Shown: positions 9,142 to 22,100 of the stretch, piece by piece
Position numbering within the stretch: position 1 is the stretch's first letter
Layout: every line of letters begins with the position of its first letter
Made by a program: the position numbers and the translations under genes
Notes under the pieces: generated by a model
Told to the model about the DNA's origin: nothing
What the model saw: the letters and a program-made list of their open reading frames with translations, nothing else
Databases searched by the model: none
Source: Plantago major
Lineage: Eukaryota; Streptophyta; Magnoliopsida; Lamiales; Plantaginaceae
Direction: 5' to 3'
DNA length: 64,000 nucleotides
NCBI GenBank assembly: GCA_026545765.1
Contig: JAIFAC010000472.1
Span: 26,691 to 90,690, forward strand

Positions 9142-12020
9142 TCAAATGCTGCTTTCTGATACCCATCCCTTCTTCTCTAGTGCTTGTCTCAAGGCCTGTA
9201 TGAATTCAAGCCATCAATATACTTCCGATTGTGATACATGAACTCTAAAGCCAAGTAGATTCCTTCTTACCTTGATTCTCTTCTTGTTAACATCAAAGAA
9301 GTTAAAATTCAATCGTGAGGCCGACCGATATTGTACGAGTGACTTCTTGCCCGGTGCAAACCAGAACTCGACATCATCCACAAACTATAAAAAAGGTATA
9401 CTTGCAAACGTTAACATTGTCTCTGACCAGTTCTTAATCATGTTATGAGCCAGAACTGAGGAAGTGAATGAAACATACCCCCAGTATTGGACTTTCATAC
9501 TCTACACGAACATAATCGTCTCTTTTCTCGGTTATTTTTGGTGTAAAATTGTCTGGCTTTGTTGATTTTATCTGCAACATAAGAGGAAATAACCTGTGAT
9601 GGTGTATACTGAGTTTACATGGATTTGTTAAAGCAAAAATCTCATTGTACCACTTCAACAAGCTCCTTCATTGCTTGTTCCCTTGATACTGGATTTTTTC
9701 TTCCGCGGCCGTCCTCGGGGTTGTAATTCCTGAGATATATTGCAACATCTTGCTGTCATGGAGAGTGTGTATAAAAATTCACAAAGTTTGAATCGTCTCA
9801 TCAAAGTAAGAACACGAATCTGTACTGTACAGCGTACACCATCTAAAGCTAAACCTGAGACGGAATTGAAACTCATGGATTTCGAGAGACCTTGCTGATG
9901 CTAAAGAAGCATAACTATAAAACCAGAAAGGCAATTGGCATATCCATGCTGAATGTCGTGGAGATGACAAAACTGTATTTTAGTATAGATTTTCAGATGC
10001 TTCCAAACCCCAAGAAACAGAACCAAGAGACCAACACGTACATCATCACTTCAGCTTATATGCTCTACATGTTTATCTAGTAAATGATGCATTTTCAGAT
10101 CTCAACAAATTCTAAGAGCTTCTGGTTTTCCAAGTTAGAATGGAGTATGTTGACATTGGGACAATAACGCATGCCACCCAAGTAATTTTTACCATAACCC
10201 ACTCGATGTATGGTAGGCTCATCATATTGTCTACTAACTAAATAAAATTGCAATGATGCTAACAAATACTGAAACAAAATCATTTTCGACAATGAACTCA
10301 CTTGCAATAACTTTGAGTTGATTTAGAGGTATGAAAGCCATATGCAATAATGATCTACAGGTACAATAATGTACTCACTGAACATATTTTAGTGCTTCAA
10401 AGAAAAAAGAATAGTCACATGCCAGAAACTCTACTTATCAAGCAAAGAGTACACTTCCCCAAAAGTTCTCTCCACTTTGAGTCCAAAACAAACCAGACCT
10501 ATATACACACTTAGGTCCCAATATCAAGAAACTAATGGGAGTACTAAACCTGTTATTATAGCATTGGACTCGAATGAAAATCCACTCTATCAGCAGTTTT
10601 TCTTTACGTTCATAGTACACAAAAATGATGCTTTAGGGGAAATCAAACCCTTTAATCACATAAATTGACTAGGGAAAATAGAAAACATACCAAGGGGGCG
10701 CATAGTGTACGAGATCACTCATATTCTCAGATGTGGACACACAATTGTTGGTGGCAGGGCACAGAGCCAGTCCAAGTGGATTCTTTTGTACACCCAAGTA
10801 ATTCGGCTTTGTTCCACTGCATCAAACAATATGGCATATTTCCCAGACATAAGCATAATAACATAATTATATTAACAGGACGATGCCACGTAATAATCTC
10901 ATCCTGATCGATTCTAACCCAGGGTCCACCCCGTTTTGCAGCCAAATTCATTAGAGCATAACCATGGTTTAATATCTCATCAAGTCTGGCTGAAGTATCA
11001 AAATGTCTCGGTTTTTAACTCATCAAGATGAAATCATTATAAAATTTTGAAACTTCTTAGAACTCTACACTTGTTTTTCCTTAATTAATAAAATTTTCAA
11101 TTTTATTTTCAAAATATTCCAAAAATCCACAAATGTATCTCTTTCAAATATCCAAAACATATCACCAACGGTTGCTTGGCCAAGAAGTGAGCCGCCTAAA
11201 AAAAGGACTGACAAAGCCGACTGATTAATGTCAGAAGTGATACCAATGAGAACTCAAAAAAATATCCAAAACATCTTCGAACACCGAGATTCTTCTCTTT
11301 TTGTTTGTTCGTTTGAGTCTACAAACGAACAAACAAAAAGAGAAGAAAATAGAATAGAAATAGAAGACGAAGAAAAAAAAGAGATGGAGATACTAGAGGA
11401 AGAGGCGCGAATGAAGATAGTGGAAGCTTGGGATAATGCCCATACTTATGGGCAAGGAATAAGAACACCCCTTGAACTTCTATTGTCAAATGGGACCAGA
11501 ATGAGCCAGAATCACCAAAAAGCAACACACTTTGTGAACTAGATTAAAAACCCACCTTATTTCCATAAGCATTAAATGGAACAGACAACCAAAATGGATA
11601 AGGGTATGGGGTGGATTAAAAATGGCAAAAAATGGAAAGAAGAAGAGAAAATTGAACAACCTGAAATGGAAAATGGCTCCAAGAACAGCAAGTTCACTGC
11701 TTCTCAGTATAATCTCCCTGTAAACATAATGTTTTTATTTAATTAATCAAAACTGCTTAAACCCAAGAACAAGAAAATAGAAGTCATGCTGAATAACTAC
11801 AGTACCAGTAAATGGATATGCTAATAGGTTATGTACTATACCTTCTACCCTTGTGGTTCTTAGTCTCTTTTGATGGCTCATCATTCTGCTGAGATACAAT
11901 TGGGAAATTGATTTGGGCAAATGTTAAAGGTTTGCATTTTCTGATGGGAGTTTTGTAATTGTAGAATTTGGTTCTTGAAAGTGCCATGGAAGCCATTTTC
12001 TTGAAAGCCAATGATCTCAA
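9142..12020 (-). CDS. DUF1499 family plastid protein, 7 exons, intact
   Basis: Minus-strand gene with exons 12020-11842, 11717-11661, 10816-10691, 9729-9651, 9571-9479, 9384-9271 and 9195-9142. All junctions are GT..AG and phases agree, giving 233 codons plus TGA. The N-terminus is rich in Ser/Lys with few acids, as in plastid transit peptides; the start could also be the internal Met at 11996 (MASMALSRT). Conserved DUF1499 motifs are visible: ILRSSELAVLGAIF, then YLGVQ, LALCPATNNCVSTSEN and HYAPPW (exon 3), VSREQAMKELVEV (exon 4), DYVRVEYESPILG (exon 5), VDDVEFWF (exon 6). DUF1499 proteins are uncharacterised; plant members are usually assigned to chloroplasts. Intron 3 (10690-9730) is large and carries part of a dispersed repeat; intron 2 contains a strong hairpin. 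No frame defects, unlike its neighbours. Confidence 0.92.
10049..10100 (+). repeat. ~50-bp dispersed repeat, copy 2
   Basis: Near-copy of 5003-5052, lying within intron 3 of the DUF1499 gene. Confidence 0.6.
11290..11347. repeat. 25-bp perfect inverted repeat (hairpin) in an intron
   Basis: Arms 11290-11314 and 11323-11347 are perfectly complementary over 25 bases and separated by GAGTCTAC. The arm contains TTTTTGTTTGTTCGTTT. It sits in intron 2 of the DUF1499 gene, on both strands able to fold as a stable stem-loop. It could be a short foldback insertion; no flanking duplication was identified. Confidence 0.9.
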
Positions 12021-12735
12021 AGTTCAGTTCTTTGTGTGTGTCTATTCTGGTCAGGAGTTGGATGACTATGCCCATGACTCTATCTATATATGGAGATACT
12101 AATAGTGAAGGATCTATAATAAATATACATGAAATTTGGGCCATACTATGTCATAATATAAGTTTAGTTGGATGTAATTTGCAATCAAAGCTATTAAACA
12201 AATATAGAAAGTTATTATTAGAACGAGTATATCGAACATGATAGTTCGAAAAATTCATTTTGATGAGTGTACCAGCATCTGAGATGAGTACATATACCGA
12301 AACCTTCGATGGTGGGTGATATAGCCCGTAAGTCGTTGGCTAGACTCGATCCCGAGGTGGTACCAATCATTTCGACTTTGTTTTGGTGACGACCAATAAC
12401 ATTGTTTGTTTAAAAATAAACGATAGAAAATGGAGAAAGAATAAAAGATAAGAGAGAGATGATAAATAATGAAAAATACAAAATAAATGTTTTACTTTTT
12501 ACTATTTTAAATCAACTAAATTATTAGGACATCCCAAAAAATGAATAGTACATTTTTTAGCGATACGGATGATGTATGAAAATTCTTGTGCAAGCTTTGT
12601 GGTTAGGATCAAATTGTAATTTGATAAAATTGACATCGCGCGGGAGAAAGCATAAAAAACACCTCAGCTGACCTTTTCATTGTCTCGTCTCTTCACATTT
12701 CAGCAAACTCTGTCACTCTTTGCAACTTTTCAAAA
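12021..12735. promoter_or_regulatory. shared upstream region of DUF1499 gene and Ku80
   Basis: The two genes diverge from this 715-bp interval, which must contain both promoters. A TATCTATATATGG string near 12081-12095 could serve either direction, but no convincing TATA box at the expected distance from either start codon stands out. No repeat or gene was found inside. Confidence 0.4.
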
Positions 12736-15700
12736 ATGGCTCGGAACAAGGTTTTCATCTTTCTTCTCAATTTTTTGTCTATTCCGTTCAAAGCTCATAA
12801 TCTTGATGTTTCTTTACACCCACAGCTTGATTGACCTCATTTTGGTTTACCTTCTATGTTTAAAACAAGTTCAATTAGGGTTTAACTGAGCAAATTTCTC
12901 TTACCTACGTGCTTTTATATTTGGTTTGGGATTCTTAATTCTAGTTATTTATGATGGAATTTGTTGCCCAGTGTGAGTTTTCGTTGTATTGTTTCAAATG
13001 TGCGGATAAAAATCTGATCTTTTCCTGTTGGGGGTGTGTTATTGCAGGAGGGGTTAGTTTTGCTGATTGATGTTGGTCCTTCGATGCACTCGGTGTTGCC
13101 GGAAGTTGAGAAAGTTTGCTCTATGCTTGTGCAGAAGAAGGTGCGTGGTTTAATAATGTTTGAAGATTTTGAATTTGAATCAATTTCTGACTTATGGATG
13201 AGTTGAGTTGTGTCTTTACCAGTAGGGAGAGTTGGTATTCGGTACAAATACATGTGTGCGCAGACTAGAATGTACATAAATATTTTCAAGATTCTTGGAC
13301 TATGGGAAATGATTGATTGTTGGGTGCTATTGTCGTTCTTGATGCAGCTTATTTACAGCAAGGCTGATGAAGTAGGAATCGTCCTATTTGGCACTGCAGG
13401 TACTTTCTAGTATTTTTTTATGAATGGGTTTTGATTGATGGATCCCACTATTTTCAGTTTGATTCTTAGGTTTTTCCCTTTTTTTTTGTTTGGAGAAACA
13501 TTACTCAACGGATTATTTGCTACAGTGAACAACTAGAGGCAGATTGAGTTCCCACGTTAGTTGTGTCTTAATTGGAAAAAACTACTGTCTCTGAACTTCA
13601 TTTATACGTTTTAAACATGTTATCCTATTGTGTTTTTTTTTTTCCGCTTGCCTAATATTTTTCTTTCGAGGGAGTTTTGACGATGTCGTTTTTGGAAATT
13701 TCAGAAACTAAAAATGTGCTGACAAAGGAAGTGGGTGGATATGAAAACATTGTAGTCTTGCGTGACTTAAAGGTTGTAGATGGAGATCTTGTCGATGCTT
13801 TTCAACAGATTACCCGAGGAACTGTACATGGAGACTGTATCCAAATTTATATGTGAGCTTTTAATGCAGGGTCCTTTTTCATGCTACTACTTTTTCTAGT
13901 AGATGGTTTCCTTAGTTTTATCAATGCCTTTATTAGGGTATGTGTCCTGTTAAGGTTTGCATTCCTTGGATATCATATTACTTTCTTACTTTAGTAGTTT
14001 ATTTATGTCTGGGATATCCTGAGCTCTAGTCGAATGGTTTGAAATATTAAAATTTGATCTTTATCATACAGCATAGTCAATTGCTTCTTTCTGGTTTATA
14101 GTCGAGAGTATTGTCAGTTCCCTGAGAAACTTAATTCAGAGTATATTACTTTTCCACTTAACATGTCTCATGTCACATCAACCAGTTGCCTTAACTAAAA
14201 TTGTAGTTTTTGATGCTATTGTCGTCGGGATGGATATGCTGATAAAGAAGTATGGCCCAACTAATAAAGGGAAGAAACGTCTGTGTATCATTACTAATGC
14301 TATTTCCCCTATAAAAGATCCATTTGAAGGTACAAAGGAGGATCAGGTCAGCACGGTTGCTACTCAGATGATGAAAGATGGCATGAAGATGGACTGCATT
14401 GTTATCAAAACAAAACAAGATCTCAGTGTGAATAAGAAGATTCTGGAAGAAAACGACTTCTTATTGAGCATATTTTCGAATAAATCTTCTGCAAAGAAAG
14501 TTTATGTTGAGAGTGCTACCTCATTGATGGGGGCACTTCGAACTCGGAACATATCACCTGTGACTACATACAGGGGTGATCTTGAGCTAAGTCCTGGGTT
14601 GAAGATTAAGGTAATACCTACCTAAGTGCTAATTTATGTCTTGATTCCTTCTCAACTCCTTTTCTACATTAGAAAGGTTTAAATTGGGATTCGGGAGCAA
14701 TACTGATTTATTAAAATTAGTACTTGCTCTGAGGAACTCATTGTTCCACACTTCACCTTCCTTTTAGGGCTGATAATTCATATGTTTATTTCGTGGGAAA
14801 ATTTGTGCCAAGTCCCCAATTTTTGCTGTGTGCAATTTAATCCCCACTCCATATTGAAGGCCAACACGATAATGCTTTGCTAAACATGCGGTTCTCTCAC
14901 TCCCCACTCCCAGAAAGAAAAAAGAAAGCATTGGGGTTTTGACGCTATTCTTCCTCTTATAAAGTGGCTGCCGTTGGTTGCAGTGTTGTGTTATGTTATG
15001 TTAGTACCATTAAATAAAAGTCTATAGTCTATACAAGATGTCAGCTTAATTAACATAAAGAAGTTATCCTTCGAGTTTCCATGTTGATTTTATGACCAGT
15101 TGCTCAATGATTCTACTGTTACATTTGTTTACTTGTATTCTGCAGCGGGACTGCTACACTTTTTCCTGCCTGCAAGTCTAATATATCCCAAAAAATTATT
15201 GTTATACTACAAACTCCTATTATTGCTAACACTGATACTCATCTTTCTCTTCTTTAGATGCATTTTCCTTATTAACTTGTCACTTCCCATGCATATTGGA
15301 TTACCTCATCCTTTTAAATGTTTCATAGCTACAAAAAAAAAAGTAAGCATATAATCGCATTAAGTGTGTAATTATGGGAATGCAAGAAGTTTCATCTGGG
15401 TTTTAGGTTGTTTTGAGAAGACTACGAACCTATGATCTCTTGCTCTTATATGAAAGGCTGGAAAGGACACTCTAAACATACCAATTTGTTATGATCTCTA
15501 CTTTGTTTCATTCTCGAACAACCTCTTTTTGGTTTAATTTATTTTAGCAATACAGTTACCTTTAGTGTTTCATTCCATCAACAGAATACCTTAAGTGCAC
15601 GTGTCGCTAATTTACATTTCTGTGACTGGGAAAACATCAGTTGGACCTGTAAAGTAAAATTATTCAGTCAGGAATTGAATTTCCTTGAATTAGATATGGA

Positions 15701-18380
15701 CTTCTCATTTTTTATATCCTTGATGCACCATATAACCTTGCTTCTAAATTGAGTTTGGAAATAGGTGTGGGTCTACAAGAAAACATCGGAAGAAAAATTT
15801 CCCACTTTGAAAAAGTATTCTGATAAAGCACCTCCAAGTGATAAATTTGCCACACACGAAGTAAAGATTGATTATGAATACAAAAGTATTGATTCTAGTC
15901 AAGTTGTGCCACCAACAAAGGATCAAAGGTTACCGCTATGGTCCTCAAGTAGTTCCTATATCAGCAGATGAGTTGAAGCTGTGAAGTTCAAACCAGAGAA
16001 AGGTGTGAAGATTCTTGGCTTCACAGCCTCCTCTAATATCATGCGGTAAGTTCTTAGTTACTTGGCATTGGGTGCATTTGCTTTCTTGATACCAGTTCTC
16101 GTGTTTCTTATGACTAATCACTATTTGCATTTGTTGTCTGTGATCAAAAGACACTATTATATGAAAGATGTCAACATCCTCATTGGGGAACCTGGAAATA
16201 CAAAGGCCATTATTGCAATCTCTTCACTGGCAAGAGCTTTGAAGGATATGGATAAGGTAGCTATTGTCCGTTGTGTTTGGAGACAGGGACAGGCGAATGT
16301 TGTGGTTGGGGTCCTAACTCCTAATGTGTCTGAGAAAGAAAATATTGTGAGCGAAACTTAGAAATCCCACCAAATCTAGCATTCTTACAAGTGGATTCAA
16401 CTCGGTTAAATTGAATCTTTTCTCCTTTCTGCAGCCGGATTCATTTTACTTCAACGTTCTTCCTTTTGCCGAGGACGTAAGGGAGTTCCAGTTTCCATCT
16501 TTCAGCAATCTGCCTTTATCAATGCAGCCAAATGAAAAGCAGCAAGCAGCTGCAGATAAGTTTGTTGAAATGCTTGATCTTGCTCCAACTGGCAAAGAGG
16601 AAGCCTTGCAACCCGATTTCACACCAAATCCTGTTCTGGAGGTATGTTTATTACTGTGTCAGGTTTATCAAAGATATATACTCCATCAAGTCATCATAAA
16701 AATCATCAAGTCTCCTTTGTCTTTCTGTCTCATGATCTCAGTCGCCACATTCAAAGAACATCTTTCTCTATGTTATCTCGGAAAAGAGAATGTTTTTTTC
16801 TTCATTGACTAGTTTTTAAGTATGCACATGCCAATGAAATTGAGATTAGATAGACAGTGGCGTTCCTGTAGAATAAATAACCTGAAATTGGATCAGATTG
16901 GTTGTTGTTTGCTGGCTCAAGCTGTAGAAAGTAGAAAGTATTGACTGTGCAGTTCATTTAATTTGATATTTCATTGAGAACACCATCAGTAGAAGAGACT
17001 CGAGGTAGAATAAAAATTGATGGAGAGAACTTAGTGGATTTCCAGAACTCTGCTGAATTGACATTGAATGGGTGGCAACGAAATGATTCATTAACAAAAA
17101 AATTACAGGAATAGACGGACGGGGAATTATGGATCGGCGGAAGAAAATACAGAGAATTGGTGTAAATTTTGACAATATATCAGAAAGGCAGAAAACATAG
17201 GAGTTGGGAAATACTTGATGCTGGGATAGTTCATAATTCAATACTCAAATTATAACATTCTGAACACTAGTATAAAGTAATGAAACCTAGGTCTATATTA
17301 TTTCCTTCAAGAGCAGTTTTATTCTCATAAGATTTCATAGTTTACCATCAACTAATTGCACATCATTGAAACATTTCCAGCGTTTTTTCCGCTCCCTTGA
17401 GTTGAAATCCAAGGACAAAGATGCTGCTGTGCCTCCTCTTGACGAGACTCTCAGAAAGATAACAGAACCTGATTCTGATCTCCTTTCTCAAAACCGAACT
17501 TGGATTGATGAACTCCGGAGGATATTTGAAGTCAAAGAGAATCCAAAGGTTATCCAGATAAGAATGTTTCTTGACATTCTATTCTTATACAATGCAAATT
17601 CCAACAGTTTTGATGGCCCAATTTCTCTATTGTGCAGATGAAAAAATCATCTCAAGATTTTTAAGAGAAAACCTTCTGGATCAGATGAGGAAAGAGATGT
17701 TAATGGCGCCAAAGCCATGGATATCGAATATACATCTGACGTCAAAGTGGAGGAAATAGGGAGTTCGAATCCTGTCCAAGATTTTGAAGCTATGCTGTCC
17801 CGAAGAGATGGTTCACAATGGGTTCTGAAAGCAATTCTTAATATGAAAAATAAGATCTTCGATCTAGTTGAAAATTCTTTGAAGGAGACACCTATGACAA
17901 AGCACTGGAATGCTTAGTCGCTCTCCGTAGGGGTTGCATCAAGGAGCAGGTATTCTTTATTTCCTGCCTCTTGTGTGTTCTGTTGTTACTCTAAAGTGTA
18001 ATTTCTTGTAAACAATCGATGTGAAGCAAAGATGTTCCTAATTCTTTCTAAATTTTATTTGCCAGGAACCTGTACAGTTCAATGACTTCCTTCAGCGCCT
18101 TGATAAATTCTGCCAAGAAAAAGACCTCAAGAGCTTCTCTGAGTTTCTAGCTTTGCATAAGATGACTTTCATAACGAAGGCTGAAGCAGCTGAAAGGTCT
18201 GATCTTAACATGGATTCTTCTCACCTCATTCTATTTAACCTGCCCTCTTATTTTTATAGACATCGAATACCCATTATGTGACAATAGGATATGTTTTTTG
18301 GTTCACCTTGCAGTAACATTGCTGAGAATGCATCTACAAGTTTAGCAATAAAAAATGAGCCAAAGCCTGAACAAGAATAG
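12736..18380 (+). CDS. KU80: Ku80 (Ku86), DNA-end-binding subunit of NHEJ; four frame-breaking indels
   Basis: Ku80 pairs with Ku70 to bind broken DNA ends in non-homologous end joining and protects telomeres. Twelve exons: 12736-12750, 13048-13140, 13348-13399, 13705-13836, 14207-14610, 15765-16045, 16151-16346, 16435-16641, 17381-17548, 17638-17949, 18066-18196, 18314-18380. The N-terminal vWA-like domain opens with GLVLLIDVGPSMHSVLPE and continues through AIVVGMDMLIKKYGP; the beta-barrel core includes YYMKDVNILIGEPGNTKA and FYFNVLPFAEDV; the C-terminal helical domain follows. Splice phases agree, but four indels break frame: a 2-bp loss near 15915 and a 1-bp loss near 15974 (TGA at 15969-15971 between them), an extra T near 17660 (TAA 17662-17664), and a 1-bp loss near 17880 (TAG 17915-17917). 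Each is fixed by one small correction, so these are either assembly indels or early decay. 3' end is convergent with the FKBP gene. Confidence 0.93.
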
Positions 18381-19112
18381 CAATACTCCAGTATCTATGA
18401 AATTGGTGAGAACTTTCATTCAGGGAAGGGATGACCCAAAGGAGACGACTTAGTATAGCCTTCTGTCTGTGCATATGTAGGATAATTCAAGAAGCATCGG
18501 TTTCTGGAGCCACCTAGCTAGAACTGTTTTGGTTTCACAAAAGCGAAAGAGCCAACCACGAGTGAGATTTGTTTACGCTAGTCCTTTTTTCTTGTGGGAG
18601 GAAGTGTTTGTCTAAATCTTTCAGAGTTTTTGTTGTGATTTTCTGTCTGGCTCGTTCCCCGTCTTCAATACGGTTCTTCAGTTATAAATGTTTGGAGTTT
18701 GATGAAACAAGTCGTACATTTTCGAGCTCTATATGGATTATGCTAGATTTTTTTCAGTATTTGCATTTATGGAAATGATTGATATTCTAAATAACTTTTG
18801 AGTGAAACGGCTAAAAATGACAAAATAGAAAGTTCTACGAGACTGCACAAAATAAATAAAAAGATCAATGCAGAAAAACTCTCATTTAAGAACAAGAGTA
18901 TTAGTGCTCAAAGCATTCTTGCATCCTTGTACATGAACAAAATTTTCTTTATCAATGGAACCAAATAAAGAAGCGCTAATGCCTCCTTCAACTTGTAATT
19001 GCTGGACCTTTGGCTTCAATCCTCAATTCATGCTTCAGCAGTTCTCATTTCTTCTGCAACTTCACCAGAGTGGGAAAGAAAGGAACTGTAAAGCTAGAAC
19101 GGAACTGGTGGG
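18381..19112. other. convergent 3' flanks of Ku80 and FKBP genes
   Basis: Expected to hold both 3' UTRs and polyadenylation signals. AT-rich, with an AAATAAATAAAAAG tract near 18850 that could act as a poly(A) signal for Ku80. No additional gene. Confidence 0.4.
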
Positions 19113-22100
19113 TTATCGATGTATACCAACCAATTCAACATCGTACACCAGCCATGAGTTCGAGGAACATTTTCTTCATGGTTCTTGATACTGTGAGGGA
19201 CAAATATATTAACACCATATGAGCAAGTTTTATAGGCTTGTTGATGCCAAGTTCTAATGATTTTGAAAGGTACGTTCACAGCCACTGATTACTAGACAGA
19301 TATATAGTAAGTAAGATCTAAAACATTGAAATCATACCTCAAAGATGGAGGGACAACAAATCTCCTCTTTTCACCGACGTGCATACCTGTTGAAATCATC
19401 CGTTCAGATAACAGATCAAAGCAGGGAAACACAACCTCAATGTGAAAGGATATGGCATGTATACAAATGAAGAATATTTTTTAGATTCAGATAATTACCA
19501 TCTATTCCAGCATTCCATTCGTCAGAAAATTCTTTATCACCTGAATGAAAACCACAATGATTATATAAGCAAGCATGACAAAGAATGTCAATTTCTTATT
19601 CCAAGAGCAAAAACAAACAATTAGGAATGGAAAGTGTGATTTCTTGAGTTCTGGAATGACATTTGTACCTAGACGGAACTTTAAAGCAGTTTTGCCCACA
19701 GTGGAGTCGAAAATATGCCCAGTTTCCTTTACCATGGCTGTGTATTGAATTTTGACCTGATTCAATTTGAACATATTGAACTAATCAATACCTGAATAAT
19801 GAATTGAGTGAGACAAATCGATATATCTCTGCTTAAATGGACAGAAATATACCTTTTTTCCGGGGACAGCTACTTTTCCATCTGGCAGTCCCTTAGCTAA
19901 CACTTCAATACTCAATCCATTTGATAAAGTTCGCTTGTTAGCTGGAATCTCAGTTGTGACATGATTCTCATCTTGTGATTTCTTCTTCGACCTTTTCTTA
20001 TTTTTCTTCCCAGATTCACTAATCATTTGAAAGTAACCAATGAGCTTATGGTATTGCCATAGTGGAAAATTCTTGCACGAAATAACACTACAGAAATTAT
20101 AGCTGAAATCAGAAGTAATTTGCTGATGTTTCTTTACAAGACACGATCAACACCTGGGAGGACAGATCGTAGATCGAGTTTGAAGACCTTAAGATCTATG
20201 GAAGGTCAAAACCTGTTTTTCTATAATCTTAATCAGTAGCAACTAGATTGGTTAAAAATTTTCAGCATTTAAGGTGAGACTCATGGAGGTCTATTTTGGC
20301 AGTGCCGAATAGAATGAGGCTAGAACTTTTTCAAGAGTCTGGAAAATCTACTACTTCAACTTATATAAGGCAGTGCCGTATCAGCAAGTTCTTCACAGTG
20401 CATTTGTAAAAGGTTTGTTCTCTGTGTCATACAAGCAAGTGTGCTCCAGTATGACTGCAAGAGCTCTCTGATCCTTTTATCATTCATTACTGGTGAGGTT
20501 TCCTACACTGTTCAATTTCTCCTTATTGTTTGAAAATCATTGAGCATTCATATCATACCAATGACCCCACCCTAATCCTGAATATCTATATCTACCTTGT
20601 GATCAAATAAAAGAAAATTAGTGAGTTCGACGGAGAACCATCATCAGTTAACTTCAGTTTTGTTATGCTTCATTGACAAGAAAAACACCAACTACTCTAT
20701 CTTATTGCTTGTTATTTCTGTGATATCACTGATATGCTCTGCAAGAATGGATACTTCAAGAAAAAAAAAAAATCTCAACAAATTCTAAAGAGAAAACAGT
20801 ACTAACTTGTTGGTCTTTTGTTCAGCAGATACTCCACTTGCTTCTGGCTGATCCTTCATTGAGCTGTCCTCATCCAATAAAGCTTGCTCGGGTTTATCAT
20901 GTGATGGAACATGACTTGTCTTGACAATTCCATCAGTGGATGTTCCTTCAACTTGAGATTCTTTCCTTCGCTTCTTTGATTTATGACCACTGTTAGAGCC
21001 CCTGATTGCAAATGTGATACAAGATGAAAGCTAATCAGTACTACTGGATATTAACTGCCAACCAAAAGACTGGGGATTGTGTAATTACAACCACCAAAAA
21101 GTCACCCCTATATGAAATTTAAAAAAACAACTATCTTACATATTCTTGGAGGCCTCAACTTCCTGCTCCTTACCCTCTTTGACAGCACTGTGACCCATGT
21201 CAGTGTCAACTTCACAAGTTTTCTCCTCTTTCTTGGAGCGCTCTTTCCTTTTCCTTTTTTGTTTACCACTTATAAGGTAGCAAATTAATTGATGGAAGTT
21301 AGATATATGCCAGAGAGAGAATAGCTTATCAAAACAATCAAGCAGAAAATTGACTTGTTAATAGACTACTCACGTATCAATTTGGCTGTTCATGTCGCTA
21401 GTAGGAGCATTCTGGTTAATGGTGTTAGGTTCTTCCACATTGTCCTGAATGTTACCATCAGATGGGACCTTATCCTTACTAACACTGGTTTCCTGGCAAG
21501 TTTCCACTTCCTTGGGAAGTTTTTTCTTTTTAATCTTACCCCGCGACACTTTGTTATCCTGAAGCAAGTCTGCTCCCCTGATTACATGACAGAAATAAAT
21601 TAAGACATATTATGTTAATAAAACAATCAAAAGCACGTAACATATCCAACAACTCAATTACATGAAATGCTGGAAACCATAGTGACGAGTATGCATATGA
21701 TCGTGGCTAACTCTGAACATATACATATAGTAAAGGAAACAGCAGATGAAGTAAAACCATTATCACATATCAAAACAAGTGAATGAACTAAATTAATTTC
21801 AAGCTCATTACCTATCATCTTGGCCACTGGCAACGTGAGGACCAGCATCTTCTTTCACTTTGTTGTCACGATGACCATTATCGCTTATGCTATCTCCGCT
21901 TACTACAATTTTTTGATTTTTTGTCTCTTGAGCTTTTGACATAGTTTTCTTCTCAGAAGGTTTATTTTTAAAAACAGATAAAAGGTATCCATCTTCATCG
22001 TCATTTTCATGTGAATCAGACTCATTATCTGATACAACCACTTGGCTTTTCTTCCTTAGGTGTCCACGGCTAGTTTTTCTGGCCTTCTGCTTACATTCAC

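Noticed and set aside
11228..11542. Acidic plus-strand frame within intron 2 of the DUF1499 gene as a separate gene
   Set aside because: Runs through a 25-bp hairpin and lies antisense in an intron; no family recognised. Kept only as part of the hairpin finding.
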